DNA of 64,000 nt. It comes from Rhinopithecus roxellana (taxonomy: Eukaryota; Chordata; Mammalia; Primates; Cercopithecidae). Within the stretch, counting starts at the first letter, position 1. Each line of letters begins with the position of its first letter. The stretch covers positions 48,101,530-48,165,529 of the forward strand of contig NC_044560.1 of NCBI RefSeq assembly GCF_007565055.1, read 5' to 3'. The notes beneath the pieces are model-generated. The model had not been told where the DNA came from. It made no database searches and was given only the letters and a program-made list of their open reading frames with translations. Position numbers and translations under genes: made by a program. This document shows positions 1-10,510 of the stretch, in pieces.

Positions 1-84
1 CATTATTGGAGGAAAATATGTAAAGTCGTTAACTGATAATCATCAAAACATGTTTGTATCTTACAGGATTGGTTTACAATAGAT

Positions 85-370
85 CATGCCTCCACTGCTC
101 TTCCCCCTTGTGCTCTACCAAATTCCTGCTTGTGCTTCAAGATTTATCCTGAAGTTCACCTTTCCTGTGACGTCTTCTACTTTCCCAGGGAAAACATCTA
201 TCATTGGTATTCCTGCATTGCAACACCCTCCACAGGCAAACTTTATATTGACTATTTTTTTTCCTCTGCTAATTATTGAACTCCATGATCCAGGGGTAGT
301 GACCTATTTACCTTTGCACTTCTTGCCCTTAGCACAGTGCTTGACCCGGAAAGTAGACAATGAATCAGCT
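85..370 (+). repeat. L2 LINE 3-prime end fragment
   Basis: The text follows the 3-prime part of mammalian L2: cytosine-rich 'lymphocyte-like' start, a 'gaagtcttc...' stretch, then 'cttagcacagtgcttgac' near 328-347, the usual L2 ending before the 'aggcaatgaat' tail. An open frame of 103 codons (86-397) lies over it and is incidental. Family from memory; ends approximate. Confidence 0.65.
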
Positions 371-387
371 CTACTGCTCTGTAGGTT

Positions 388-595
388 AAAAGCATGAACT
401 GGAATACTGAAATGATGCCTGGTTTGCATCCTGGATCTGCCACTTACTATGTAACTGTGAGTGGGTTGGTCATTTAACCTCTCTATGCCACAGCTTCTTT
501 ACCTCTTCCAGAGGGTAATAATTGTACATATAGTGTTTGAAGACACAATGTGATAAATAATACATATAAAACACCTAGGACATACCTGGAAAACA
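388..595 (+). repeat. MIR SINE
   Basis: The MIR core 'ctgccacttactatgtaac' and 'atttaacctctctatgcc' are readable at about 438-489, followed by the 'ggtaataattgtacatat' stretch and an 'acacctaggacatacctgg' tail. The order matches a forward MIR diverged as expected for a pre-eutherian SINE. Confidence 0.8.
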
Positions 596-800
596 ATCAG
601 AGCTTTAGAAAAGTTGGTGATCATGTTGTTGTTGATAATGAGATCCTAGAGGGCAGAATTAGGATCAGTGGTTAGTACTATCATGGAGGATATTTCAGCA
701 ACAGAGTAAGAAATAACTTTCTAACAAGGGGCAGGGATATCTGAAGGCTGAGTAGTCTGCCTTAAAAAGTAGTGGGCTACAGTTTTAAAATCAGTGTGGT

Positions 801-1103
801 GACTGGGTGTCGTGGCTCATGCCTGTAATCCCAGCATTTGGGAGGCTGAGGCGGGTGGATCATGAGGTCAAGAGATTGAGACCATCCTGGCCAACATAGT
901 GGGACCCCATCTGTACTAAAAATAAAAAAATTAGCTGGATATGGTGGTGCATGCCTCTAGTCCCAGCTACTCGGGAGGCTGAGGCAGGAGAATCACTTGA
1001 ACCCAGGAGGCAGAGGTTGCAGTGAGCCAAGATCGTGCCACTGCACTCCAGCCTGGCGACAGAGGGAGACTCCATCAATCAATCAATAAATTAATTAGTT
1101 AAT
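801..1103 (+). mobile_element. Alu element (AluS-like)
   Basis: Full dimeric Alu from 'gactgggtgtcgtggctc' to a degenerate 'caatcaatcaataaa' tail. It is flanked by a perfect 14-bp target duplication, aaaatcagtgtggt, at 787-800 and 1104-1117. It sits inside the older L1. Confidence 0.95.
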
Positions 1104-1595
1104 AAAATCAGTGTGGTAATACCATAGGGATAGACATATAGATCAATGGTACAGAATTAAGAGTTTAGGAATAAGCCCGTTCGCATATGGTCAATTGATT
1201 GTTAGCAAGGGTGCCATGAATACTTAATAGGAAAATAACAGCCCTTTCAACAAAAGGTGCTGGGACAACTGTGTATCCATGTGAAAAAAAGCGAAATTAA
1301 ATTCCTATCTAGCACTAAGTACAAAAATTAAGTCAAAATGGATCTAAGACTTAAATGTAGGAGCTGAAACTATACAACACTTAGAAGAAAACATGGAGTA
1401 ATCTACCTGACCTTGGCTTTGGCACTGATTTCTTAGACATGACACCAAAAGTATAAGCCATACAAGAAAAAATAGATAAATCTGACTTCATCAAAATTAA
1501 AAACTTCATTGAATCAAAGGCCAATATCAAGAGAGTGAGAAGACAGAATGGAGGAAAGTATTTCCAAATAGTATACCTGTTTAACGTCAAATATC

Positions 1596-1902
1596 AGCCA
1601 GGTGTGGTGGCTCCAGGCCTGTAATCCCAGCACTTTGGGAGGCCGAGGTGGGCGGATCACAAGGTCAGGAGATGGAGACCATCCTGGCTAACACAGTGAA
1701 ACCCCGTCTCTACTAAAAAAAAATATGAAAAAGTAACCAGGTGTGGTGGTGGGTGGCTGTAGTCCCAGTTACTCAGGAGGCTGAGGCAGGAGGATGGTGT
1801 GAACCCGGAAGGCGGAACTTGCAGTGAGCCGAGATCGTGCCACTGCACTCCAGCTTGGGCGACACAGCGAGACTCCGTCTCAAAAAAAAAAAAAAAAAAG
1901 GA
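1596..1902 (+). mobile_element. Alu element (AluY-like)
   Basis: Full-length Alu with AluY-type wording ('ctggctaacacagtgaaac', 'ggtgtgaacccgg', 'aacttgcagtgagccgag') and a 17-A tail. The target duplication caaatatc is at 1588-1595 and 1903-1910. Subfamily by eye only. Confidence 0.93.
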
Positions 1903-2684
1903 CAAATATCCGTAATATATAAAGAATTATAACTCAACAACAAAAGCAAATGGCCCAGTTAAGAAAATAGGGAAAAGACTTGAATATACATTTCTCCAAA
2001 GGAGATATATCAATGGCCATGAGCACGTGAAAAGATGCTCGATGTCATTAGTCATTAGGGAAATGCGAATCAAAACCACAATGAGATACTCCTTCACATG
2101 CACTGGGATGGCTCTAATTAACAAAACAAAACAAAACGGAAAATATCAAGTGTTGGTGAGGAGGTAGAGAAATTGGAACCTTCATGCATTGCTGGTGGGA
2201 ATGTAAAATGGTACAGCTATGGTGGAAAACAGTTTGGTGGTTCCTCAGTAAGTTAACCATAGAATTCTCATATAAACCAATAATCCTGCTCCTAGTTACA
2301 TACCTAAAATTATTGAAAACAAGTGTTTAAAAATGTGGTATATCCATAAACTGCACTATTACTCGGCCTTAGAAGGAATGAAGTACTGATACAGGCTACA
2401 ACATGGGTGAACCTTGAAAGCATTATATTGAGTTAAAGAAGTCAGATAAGAAGGCCACATATTGTATGATTCCATTTATGTGAGCCATCCAGAATAAGCA
2501 AATCATAAAGACAGAAAGCAAATTATTGACTGAGGGAATGGAGAATGGGAAGTGGCAGCTTAATGGGTATGGGGTTTCCTTTCGGGATGATGATAATTTT
2601 CTGCAACTAAATAGTGATAGTGGTTGTACAAACTTATGAATGTACTAAATGCCACTGAATTGTTTGTTTTAAAATGGTTACCTT

Positions 2685-3468
2685 TGAACCTTTGTACATA
2701 GTTGGTGGGAATGTAGATAACTATAAGCACTATAGAGAACAGTTTGGAGGTTCCTCTACTAACTAAAAATAGAGCTATCATATGATCCAGCAATCTCACT
2801 GCTAGGAATACACCCAAAAGAAAGGAAATCAATATGTTGAAGAGATATCTTCACTCCCGTGTTCATTACAGCTCTATTCATAATAGCCAAGATTTGGAAG
2901 CAACCTAAGTGTACATCAGCAGACAAATGGATAAAGACAAGGTGGTACATATACAAAATGGAGTACTATTCAGCTGTAAAAAGAAGGAGATCCTGTCATT
3001 TGCAACAACATACATGGAACTGGAGGTCGTTATGGTAAGTGAAATAAACTAGGCACAGAAAGACAAACATTGCATATTCTCACTTATTTGTGGGAGCTAA
3101 AAATTGAAGTAATTGAGCTCATGGAGATAGAGAACAGAAGGACTGTTACCAGAGGCTGGGAAAGGTAGTGGGACAGTGGGGAGTGACAAATGGGGATGGT
3201 TAGTGGGTACAAAAAAACAGAAAGAATGAATAAGACCTAGTATTTTCTAGCACAACACAGTGACTATAGTCAAACATAATTTAATTGTACATTTTGAAAT
3301 GATTCAAAATATAATTGGATTGCTTGAAACACAAATGATAAATGCTTGAGGTGACGAACACCCCATTTACCCTGATGTGATTGTTATATATTACATGCCT
3401 GTTATCAAAACAACTCATGGAAACTATAAATATATTCACCTACTGTGTACCCACACACACAAATAAAT
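2685..3468 (+). mobile_element. 5-prime-truncated L1 (L1MA/L1PB age) nested in older L1
   Basis: A second copy of the L1 3-prime end: 'tgatccagcaatctcactgc' (2783), 'aatggagtactattcagc' (2957), 3-prime UTR 'cacagtgactatagtcaa' (3257) and the terminal 'cctactgtgtaccca' (3439). Near-identical 10-bp repeats (tggttacctt 2675-2684, tggttatctt 3469-3478) flank it. The older L1 end resumes on the far side, so this is a later insertion. Confidence 0.8.
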
Positions 3469-3664
3469 TGGTTATCTTTATGTGTATTTTACTGCAATAA
3501 AAAGGAGTAGTGAGCTTCTTTTTGTAGCAGTTATTCAAACTGAAACTGAAAAACAACCCTTTGGGGGTGCTGTTCAGGGCACTTGCACAGGGTACTGAAG
3601 CTTGGACAAAACGACTTCAAAGGAAGTCAGTGACTGTGAGTGAGCAAGGCCTCTGCCTATGGTG

Positions 3665-3835
3665 TCAGGCAGGCTGGGAGCCAGGGTCTTGCATCCTGGC
3701 TCTGTGACCCTGGGCGGGACTTAACCCTCTCTGAGCCTCCTCTGTAATGCAAGGACAATAATTACAGGGTTGTTGGAAGATTTATGGTGGGAGCACAATG
3801 CCTGACACATGGTAAGTGCTCCATAAAGGCCAATC
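3665..3835 (+). repeat. MIR SINE
   Basis: Forward MIR: 'tggctctgtgaccctgggc' near 3697, 'taaccctctctgagcctcc' near 3722, 'ggttgttggaagattta' and 'gcctgacacatggtaagtgc' near 3800. Confidence 0.8.
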
Positions 3836-4644
3836 CCTCTTAAGGTTTTGAGATTCTGTAATTCCTTAAAAGAACCTTCCTCGTAATCAAAACTACATTT
3901 TCAAAATAATTAGGAAGTGTTTGGGCGCTGTGAGAGGCTCCCAGAAATCAGGGAAAATCCTTTTGTTCCCATCTTGTTCCTAAGGAAACCCACTGCCACG
4001 AGATCTGTTTTCCAGGCTTTGAATGCTTTTTTCCCTCATCTCTGGGTTTTCTTCTCTTTTCTCCAGCCTCTGCCTCTGAATGTGAAGGAAAACTGGACCA
4101 GCTCAGTGTCAAGCCTGTGAGTAGAACACCCTCTTAGTTCTTTCACAGTTGGTTTCTGGAAAACATCTCTATGTCCAGATTACTTTGTGGGTTTCAGCCC
4201 TCCCTGTGTTTTGGCTTCATGGTTTCTGTAATACTTCAATTCATTATGATGTGACTGTAAATTGTCAGTCACCTTCACTTTCTCTCGCTAATTATACCCA
4301 CAAGGATTTCCACAGGCCTGTGGCATTTTCAAAGAGCTCACATTCATGGATTTGCCAGAAATCCACAACAGAAATTTTAAATACAGGCATTCTTTGACTT
4401 CTGAATGCCTACTTTACAAAGGTCAAATATCTATGGAAGCTTGGCCCTTTCTAGGGCAGGGAGCTGGGGAAGGCTCCTCCTTCTGTAGGTCCTGGAAAGG
4501 GAGAAAGAGTTTCGATTGTCATCTGTCTTTCCTTCTTCCTGTGGGGTCAATGGCTGAGGAATTAGTGAAGGAGATTGGGAGGCAGGGGAAGAGATGTGTT
4601 TTCGAGAACCCTACATCTTCACAGGCATTGCATGATGGCCATAC
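3836..4644. other. Unique sequence holding one exon-like stretch
   Basis: I recognise no repeat here. Short open frames on the plus strand (3917-4120, 4149-4397, 4346-4648) show no known domain. The notable item is the splice-bounded 50-nt stretch at 4067-4116, listed separately. Confidence 0.5.
4067..4116 (+). other. Candidate internal exon (splice-site signals only)
   Basis: A long pyrimidine run (about 4045-4064) ends in CTCCAG at 4061-4066, and a GTGAGT donor follows at 4117-4122, bounding 50 nt. The frame entering from 3917 stays open through the stretch, but I see no similarity to a known protein. There is no sign of neighbouring exons. It could be an alternative or lncRNA exon, or chance. 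Confidence 0.25.
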
Positions 4645-4860
4645 ATGATAGAACCTGGAGTCTGGGTATCAGAACTGGGTCAGAAATCTGGCTCTATCTT
4701 TAAATATTTATCTTTTATGACTGTGTTTCCCTGGAAAATTATGTAACTTCTCTAGGCTTCAGTTTTTTTATCTATGACATGGAAGATAAATATATTTATC
4801 TTGAGGGATAATGGCAAAGATTAAGTGAGATAAAATATGTATGACAGTATCAATAATAAT
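4645..4860 (+). repeat. MIR SINE
   Basis: Diverged forward MIR: 'gaacctggagtctgggtatc' near 4651, 'tatgtaacttctctaggc' near 4740, 'agtttttttatctatgac' and 'ttaagtgagataaaatatg' near 4821. Confidence 0.65.
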
Positions 4861-4869
4861 GGACTTTTC

Positions 4870-5170
4870 TTTCTTTCTTTTTTTTTTTTTTTGAGACAGT
4901 GCTTGCTTTGTCATCCAGGCTAGAGTGTGGTAGCATGATCTTGGCTTACTACAACCCTTGCCTTTTAGGTTCAAGTGATTCTCGTGCCTCGGCTTCCCGA
5001 GTAGCTAGGACTATGGACTACCACCATGCCCAGCTAATTTTTGTATTTTTAGTAGAGATAGGGTTTCACCATGTTGTCCAGGCTGGTTTTGAACTCTTGG
5101 CCTCAAGTGATTTGCCCACCACGGCCCCTCAAAGTGCTGGGATTAAAGGTGTGAGGCATTGTGCCCAGAC
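4870..5170 (-). mobile_element. Alu element, reverse orientation
   Basis: The plus strand starts with a T-run (the Alu tail), then 'gagacagtgcttgctttgtc', and ends 'gtgaggcattgtgcccag'. Both monomers are present with many substitutions, suggesting AluJ or old AluS. No clear target duplication is visible. An open frame through it (4899-5231) is incidental. Confidence 0.92.
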
Positions 5171-5174
5171 AATA

Positions 5175-5408
5175 GCATTTTTATTGAGTACTCACTATGT
5201 GCCTGGAATTATTCTCTGTGTTTTAAAGTAATAACTTACAACAACACTAAGTGTCCTACTTTAATCCCTGTTGTATGGATGTGGGAGCTGAGGCCCACAT
5301 AAGGGAAGGGCCTTGTCTCATATTCAGAGCTGGGAAGTGTTTAGTGACAGGAGTCAAACCTAGGTAATCCAGTCCTAGTGCTCATACTGTACTAAGCTAT
5401 ACTGCCTT
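5175..5408 (-). repeat. MIR SINE, reverse orientation
   Basis: Reads as MIR reverse complement: 'attgagtactcactatgtgc' near 5183, 'gggagctgaggcccacat' near 5282, 'tcatattcagagctgggaag' and 'agctatactgccttct' at the end. Confidence 0.75.
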
Positions 5409-6564
5409 CTCTTTTCTTCATACAAAAGCTAAATTCTCACTATTGCATGATTTTCAAAATAGTTGTTGACAGGAGAGAGAGAGGGAGTTGAGATGTAATT
5501 CTGATATTGCTGAGATTTCTAGATATTGCCTCAGCGCTGATCTATATCAACACCGTGACTGGCTTGCATTTTGTGGGCCTTACTGGGGATCCAACTTTTG
5601 TTCATAAAATTCTTTTTATGGGAAAATGCTTTTGACATTCTAGAGAACAGATTCACATGGGATACTTTTCACTAGTATTTGCAGTAGTACTAGTGGTATA
5701 GTAATAATTGTCCTTACTCTTAGTGACGGACAATATACTTAACATCTTTTTTTTTTTTTTTTTTTTTTCCTTTGCTTTCTTAAAATGTTTAGTATGAGAG
5801 GCAGGGGGAATTGGAAAACTGGTTTTGGTTTTCTTTTCTAAAAGCAGAAAACAATGTAATTAGTGGGAAATTTACTCATAATCTTGATCTTTAAAATCTT
5901 CCGCCCTTTCATTCCATTAAGATTGCCTTTTTTTTTTTTTTTCAAGAAGGAAGAAAAGAGGCATAAATAGCCAGGCTACTAAATTCTCTTTAATGACTAA
6001 AGCTAATAAGAAATGGCTCTGGTATTTCATCCAGCCTTTCAAATAATGGCTCTGTTGTTTTGATCTCAGAAGTGTAAGGGAAGCTTTATATTCAGGGATG
6101 GGCGTCCCTGTCTCAGGCACCTGAGAGACTGCATTATATATTTGAAAACCATTTTACAATGTCCCTTCCCAGAGTGTGAGGCCATTGATGCTTTGATGTG
6201 GTTAAGTAATTTAGTAGAATCATGTAATAGATTAAATTAGATTTCAGCTTCCTTGAAAGTTTTGAAGAGTACACATGAAATGAGTGTATCCACAATCTTG
6301 GAGCACTGGCAGCACTTTCCATTCTTTATTTTTTATTTTTCTACAGGCTTCCTTCCCTAATCTTGAATAGAAGCAGAGGAGAAATTGCTGAATTTCATTC
6401 TGTAGTATCGCTGCTTGAGTGGGAGAAAAGAAATGCATGTAGGGAAGAAAAGAGGGAGAGATTTTCTAAGACAGAGTGGAAGAAGCTGTTTCATTTTCCA
6501 TAAAATAAGTGTTATGTGGTGGTGGGAGGGAACGGGGCAAGAACAAAGACTTCAGAAGGATTTG
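5409..6564. other. Unique sequence with two T-runs
   Basis: No repeat recognised. It holds a run of 22 T at 5747-5768 and of 15 T at 5928-5942. Neither follows Alu or L1 sequence. Small minus-strand open frames at 5917-6120 and 6134-6438 have no support. Confidence 0.5.
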
Positions 6565-6745
6565 TAGAGGCAGACATGAGTTTTAGTCTTGAATCTTCAG
6601 TTTTTTTTTTGTTGTGTTATTTCATTTCCCTGAGCCTGTTCCCAATTCTGTAAAATTGAAATCATAATATTCAAGTTGAAAATGAGATGATGTAGATAAA
6701 ATGGTGGTCATAATGCCAGTCAGAGTCAACACTTAATACATGGTT
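6565..6745 (+). repeat. MIR SINE (weak)
   Basis: 'atttccctgagcctgttccc' near 6626, 'ctgtaaaattgaaatcataa' near 6648 and 'aacacttaatacatggttg' near 6729 follow the MIR order, but divergence is high. Confidence 0.5.
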
Positions 6746-6780
6746 GTTTGCTTTCCTCTGATTTCAATTTAGTCAGTTAT

Positions 6781-6830
6781 ATATTGAATATTTATTGATA
6801 TATCATATCAATATATATTGAATATTTATT
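6781..6830. repeat. AT-rich direct and inverted repeat
   Basis: A 16-bp direct repeat, atattgaatatttatt, lies at 6781-6796 and 6815-6830. Between them ttgatat/atatcaa form a short hairpin with a 3-nt loop. Possibly a melting-prone or cruciform spot. Confidence 0.6.
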
Positions 6831-6944
6831 TTGAAACATACACTTGAGTGCTGTATAATGCATTGACGTAGACACATCAAACTATGCATCTGATATTTTC
6901 AGGGAATTAGAGTAGCCCAAACTTAAAATATTCCCAAATGAACT

Positions 6945-7440
6945 CGTGGTCCCCACTTTTGCTAGTATTGCTTAGCTCAGCAAATGGTACTATCTTCACC
7001 TGACTGCTTCACCTTCTTTTCCTAAGAAAACTAGGAATCACCCATGAATCACTCCCTGTTCCTCACCCCTTATAACCAATTCATCACCATATACTGTCAG
7101 TTTCTTCCAAATTATTCTCAGATTCATTAATTTCAGAGCAGTGTCTCCAATTTCACTCTTAGTAGCTACATCCAAGCAATCTTTATCTCTTTCCTGAGTC
7201 ATAGCAATAGCCTTATACCTCTTCTTCCTGCATACATTCTCATCTTTCTCCACCTGTTCTTTAAAGAGACAGCTTTCATAAATGTAAATCTTATCATGTT
7301 ACTCCTCTGCTCAGAAGCTTTTACTAATTTTTTTATTGCTTTAATGAAAAAGACAAAATTTGTTTTGTTCACCACTGTGTACTAGGCAGCTAACATTAAT
7401 GCATTGCATGTATATTAATTCAATAAATATTTGTTAAATA
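6945..7440 (+). repeat. L2 LINE 3-prime region
   Basis: Forward L2 text: 'aatcactccctgttcctcac' near 7046, 'ttatcatgttactcctctgc' near 7290, 'gcttttactaattt' near 7317, then the terminal 'ttcaccactgtgtactaggc' near 7368 and 'caataaatatttgtta' near 7421. A deletion joins the body to the tail around 7350. The minus-strand open frame 7038-7253 is its antisense. Confidence 0.65.
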
Positions 7441-7469
7441 AGTGATCGTTTTTTTCAGCATCCATCTGG

Positions 7470-7514
7470 CTGCTTTTAATGGCAAAACCCACAATTACCT
7501 TTGCACCAACCTAA
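7470..7514. mobile_element. MADE1 mariner-derived MITE, half copy
   Basis: The end of MADE1 is almost intact: 'ttttaatggcaaaaccc' then 'acaattacctttgcaccaac' and 'ctaa' at the terminus (7511-7514). Only one inverted-repeat half of the 80-bp element is present. MADE1 is a non-autonomous Tc1/mariner derivative. Confidence 0.85.
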
Positions 7515-7659
7515 CAGATTCATCTCATCCACTGCTACTCGATATGCTATGGTTTTCACATATGCAAACCTGCAAGGATGACAGTATAATTTTTGCTTTA
7601 AATCTTCACATATAAAACAATTAAGAGGAAAAACAATCTTTGATATTTACCCAGGCATT

Positions 7660-9170
7660 TAGTACTTCCAACTACCTGCATTCCTTCCTGAAGATCTGAG
7701 TTTTCATGTTATTGATAGCCCTCAGTGTAAAGAACTTTTTGAGAATTTCTTTTAAAATGACAAATTATTTTAGTTTTCTATCTAAAAATGTCTTTATTCT
7801 GCCTTCATTCTTGAAGGATATTCTTGCTAGATTAGGATTCTGGGTTGGTATTTATTTTTTTCAGCACTCTACAGATGCTGATACACTGTCTACTGGCTTC
7901 CATTATTTCAGGTGAGAAGTTAGCAAACATCTGAATCAGTTTTGCTTACATGCTATGTGTCCTTTTTCTCTGGCTGCTTTCAAGATGGTCTTGCTTTTGA
8001 TTAGTAGTTTAACTATGATATGCTTAGGTGATATTTTCTTCATATTTATTCTGCTTTGAGTTGATTGAGCTCTTGAATCTGTAAATTTATGTCTTTCAGG
8101 AAATCTGGAGAAGTTTCAGTCATTATTTTCTCACATCTTTTTCTGTGTTGGTTGTCTTCTCTTGCAACTCTAATTACATGTATGTTAGATAGTTTGATAT
8201 TTTTCTATAGGTTTTTAGGATTTGTTTACTTTTCTTTTTTGTCTTTCTTCTTCAGATTGGATATTTTCTGTTTATCTTCAAGTTGGCTGACTCTACTGTG
8301 TTCTCCACTCTGCTGTTAAGTCCATACCGTACATTTTTAAATTTCAGATATTGTGTTTTCAGTTCTATGATTTCCTTTTTTTTGACAGTTTCTATTAATT
8401 TTCTGATATTTTCTATTTTTATTTATTATGAGCATATTTTTCCTTATATTATTGGGCACAAATTATGATAGCTTTTAAAAATAATTGCTTTCTATTTCCA
8501 GCTTCTGGGTCATCTTGGGGGTTGGTCTCTGTTGATTATGTTGTATCTTGAGAACAGATCACATTTTCCTGTTTCTTTGTATGTAGAATAATTTTTTATT
8601 CTATCATATTGTGCAGATTCTATACGGTATATTCTTCTTAAGAGTGTTAGATTTTCATTCGGAGAGAATGTTGAGTTAATTGGGTTCAAAGTGAAAAATT
8701 TGTCCTTTGAAATCTATGTAAATTTTAGTTCAGTTCTATTATTCTTATTTTAGCTGTTAATAACTTGTCACATGTGTACATAATTCAGAAGTCAGCCAGA
8801 GACTTGGATGGAGTTTACACACAGAATTTGGAGCTTCCCATACTTGTTCTCTCCTTTTTGAGAGCTTCCCCCACTGACTTTACAGCAGTTATGGCTACAG
8901 TGAACTCTGTTCTCTAATTTTTCAGGACAGAGAGATGCTAAATTTTCTTTTGGGATTTCTATCGGAGTTTTAGCTATGTAGTGGTGCCCATTGTGGCCTG
9001 CCCTCAGGGTCGATCTATTTTAAAAGTGATACTTATTCTGGTGTTTCCTTCTCTGCAGAACTTTTTTCTTTTGTTCAGTCTCTGGTAACTGAACCAGAGT
9101 TCAGTAGTTGTTTCAGTAGAAACAGTAGTTGTTTCTTCATATGTTGTCTAAAGTATATAGTTACATGCAG
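7660..9170 (-). mobile_element. Ancient L1M/HAL1-type 5-prime region, antisense
   Basis: T-rich sequence reads as the antisense of an old L1 5-prime/ORF1 part: 'aaaatgtctttattctgcc' (7785), 'ttgaaggatattcttgctag' (7812), 'tttttctctggctgctttca' (7963), 'gtaaatttatgtctttcagg' (8081), 'cttcagattggatattttc' (8251) and 'acattttcctgtttctttg' (8561). The far end past 8760 is poorly preserved. Open frames such as 7706-7915 and 8089-8468 are antisense noise. Exact subfamily not known. Confidence 0.65.
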
Positions 9171-10199
9171 GAAACTTGGTGCAGCTGGGGCTTCTTCATC
9201 CATAAGAGAAGAAGAACCCTATATGGCAAATTTTGAATGGCTCAAATTTGTGGGCAACACCAATCATCACCATATATTTAAAAAATTGTTGTGGTGTATA
9301 CATCTGTGTTATCAGTGAAGTATGTGTGATTCATATTTGAACTGTCATGTATGCATGTCAAAGCTTAGTGTCAGACCATTTAGAAAAAAATGCATATATT
9401 CATTATTATATACTGCATGGTAAACCAAACAATCCACAATCCACAATAGATTAGGTTGATGTTGCTGTTAAATTAACAATAAATGATAATTACAAAGTGA
9501 GAATGGCAGAAATAAAACCATGGTCAACCCAAAACAATGCTAGGAATTCAGTGATGACAAAATTTCCTTTGTGCACCTGTAAATTTCAGAAATTATGAAT
9601 TATCTGAGCTACAGTAGGGTGTAACATAGGCAAACATTTTGAGCAAGTCAGCCTTCTTAGTAGAAAATGGAATTCATATCTTTGGGAGACTCTAGTGATA
9701 TGCTAATTTTAATTTATAAATATTAACATTTGAAACCTTTAACATCTTACTTAGATAACTTACTAGTGAGTTGGAGATAGATCAAGTTTTCACCCTTAAG
9801 AACTACAGAAAAGACATGCACTTAAGGACTTTTTATAGGAGGTAGTCATTGGCCACTCACTTGTCTCTATCTTGAGAAACTCTAGGTACTGAGGTATTTG
9901 TTCATTTTGGCACATTTTCCTTGTTCTTGGCTATGGAGATGAGATAGCTCAAGGGGCCACTTTCACCGCACGAGCCTGAGAAGAACTGAGGTGGGTGGGG
10001 TCAGGCAAACTATGTTTTAGACAATAAAGCCAAGTCTTTTTGCTTTGGCTTTCATCTTAAGCTTAATTCTTACTGAGTCCTCTCTGTAAGTCTTTTACTG
10101 ACTTTGGAAAGAACTGAGAGTTGAGTGTTACCTTGCAGTAAAAGCAGACAAAGTAGGACAAAAATTGACAAAGAAGAGAAACTTCATATTGGCTCTGGA
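9171..10199. other. Unique sequence, nothing recognised
   Basis: I see no repeat, RNA gene or plausible exon. Only a local doubling of cagtagttgtttc (about 9102 and 9125) lies just before its left edge. Confidence 0.45.
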
Positions 10200-10380
10200 G
10201 TCAATTGCATATTTAAATATTTTAATGCAACCTCACCACGTGATCATGTGAAATTAACAAGTTACCTCACTTTGCATAGCCTCATTTTCTCATCTACAAC
10301 ATGGGAACAATTCTAGGAGGAGCCATCTAAAGATTTACTGGTAGAATTGAATAATATAATGCATGTAAGGCATGGTTCCA
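10200..10380 (+). repeat. MIR SINE (weak)
   Basis: 'caagttacctcactttgcat' near 10258, 'cctcattttctcatctacaa' near 10280 and 'taatataatgcatgtaaggc' near 10352 are in MIR order, strongly diverged. Confidence 0.5.
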
Positions 10381-10384
10381 CTAG

Positions 10385-10510
10385 GCTGTGAAGAAAGAGG
10401 CCACTTTAGTCTTGCTCACTGTCATCCAGGTCTGTTTGGCACAGTGTGTGGCACATCCAGGTCTGTTTGGCACAGTGTGTGGCACTTAATTTGATAATTA
10501 AGTCGGTGAA
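10385..10510 (+). repeat. L2 3-prime tail with internal tandem duplication
   Basis: 'ggctgtgaagaaagaggcca' to 'gtttggcacagtgtgtggca' follows the L2 end. Within it a 31-bp unit starting catccaggtctg is repeated perfectly (10423-10453 and 10454-10484). Confidence 0.6.
10423..10484. repeat. Perfect 31-bp tandem duplication
   Basis: Two exact adjacent copies of a 31-bp unit. Lack of divergence inside an old L2 tail implies the duplication is much younger than the L2. The minus-strand open frame 10406-10627 reads across it. Confidence 0.95.

Larger units (their letters stand above)
765..3503 (+). mobile_element. Old L1 (L1M type) 3-prime part, multiply interrupted
   Basis: ORF2 3-prime and 3-prime UTR sequence of an old L1 reads through four pieces: about 765-800, 1104-1595, 1903-2684 and 3469-3503. 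Landmarks are 'atagacatatagatcaatgg' (1129), 'tcatcaaaattaaaaacttc' (1489), 'tgaattgtttgttttaaaatgg' region (2656-2677) and the terminal 'ttttactgcaataaaaa' (3487-3503). The breaks are two Alus (801-1103, 1596-1902) and a second L1 (2685-3468), each flanked by a duplicated target. No frame is open, so the ORF2 part is a pseudogene. Confidence 0.8.

Noticed and set aside
5747..5768. T-run as a Pol III terminator or retrogene tail
   Set aside because: No A/B box, snRNA or tRNA-like sequence upstream on either strand and no retrogene body next to it.
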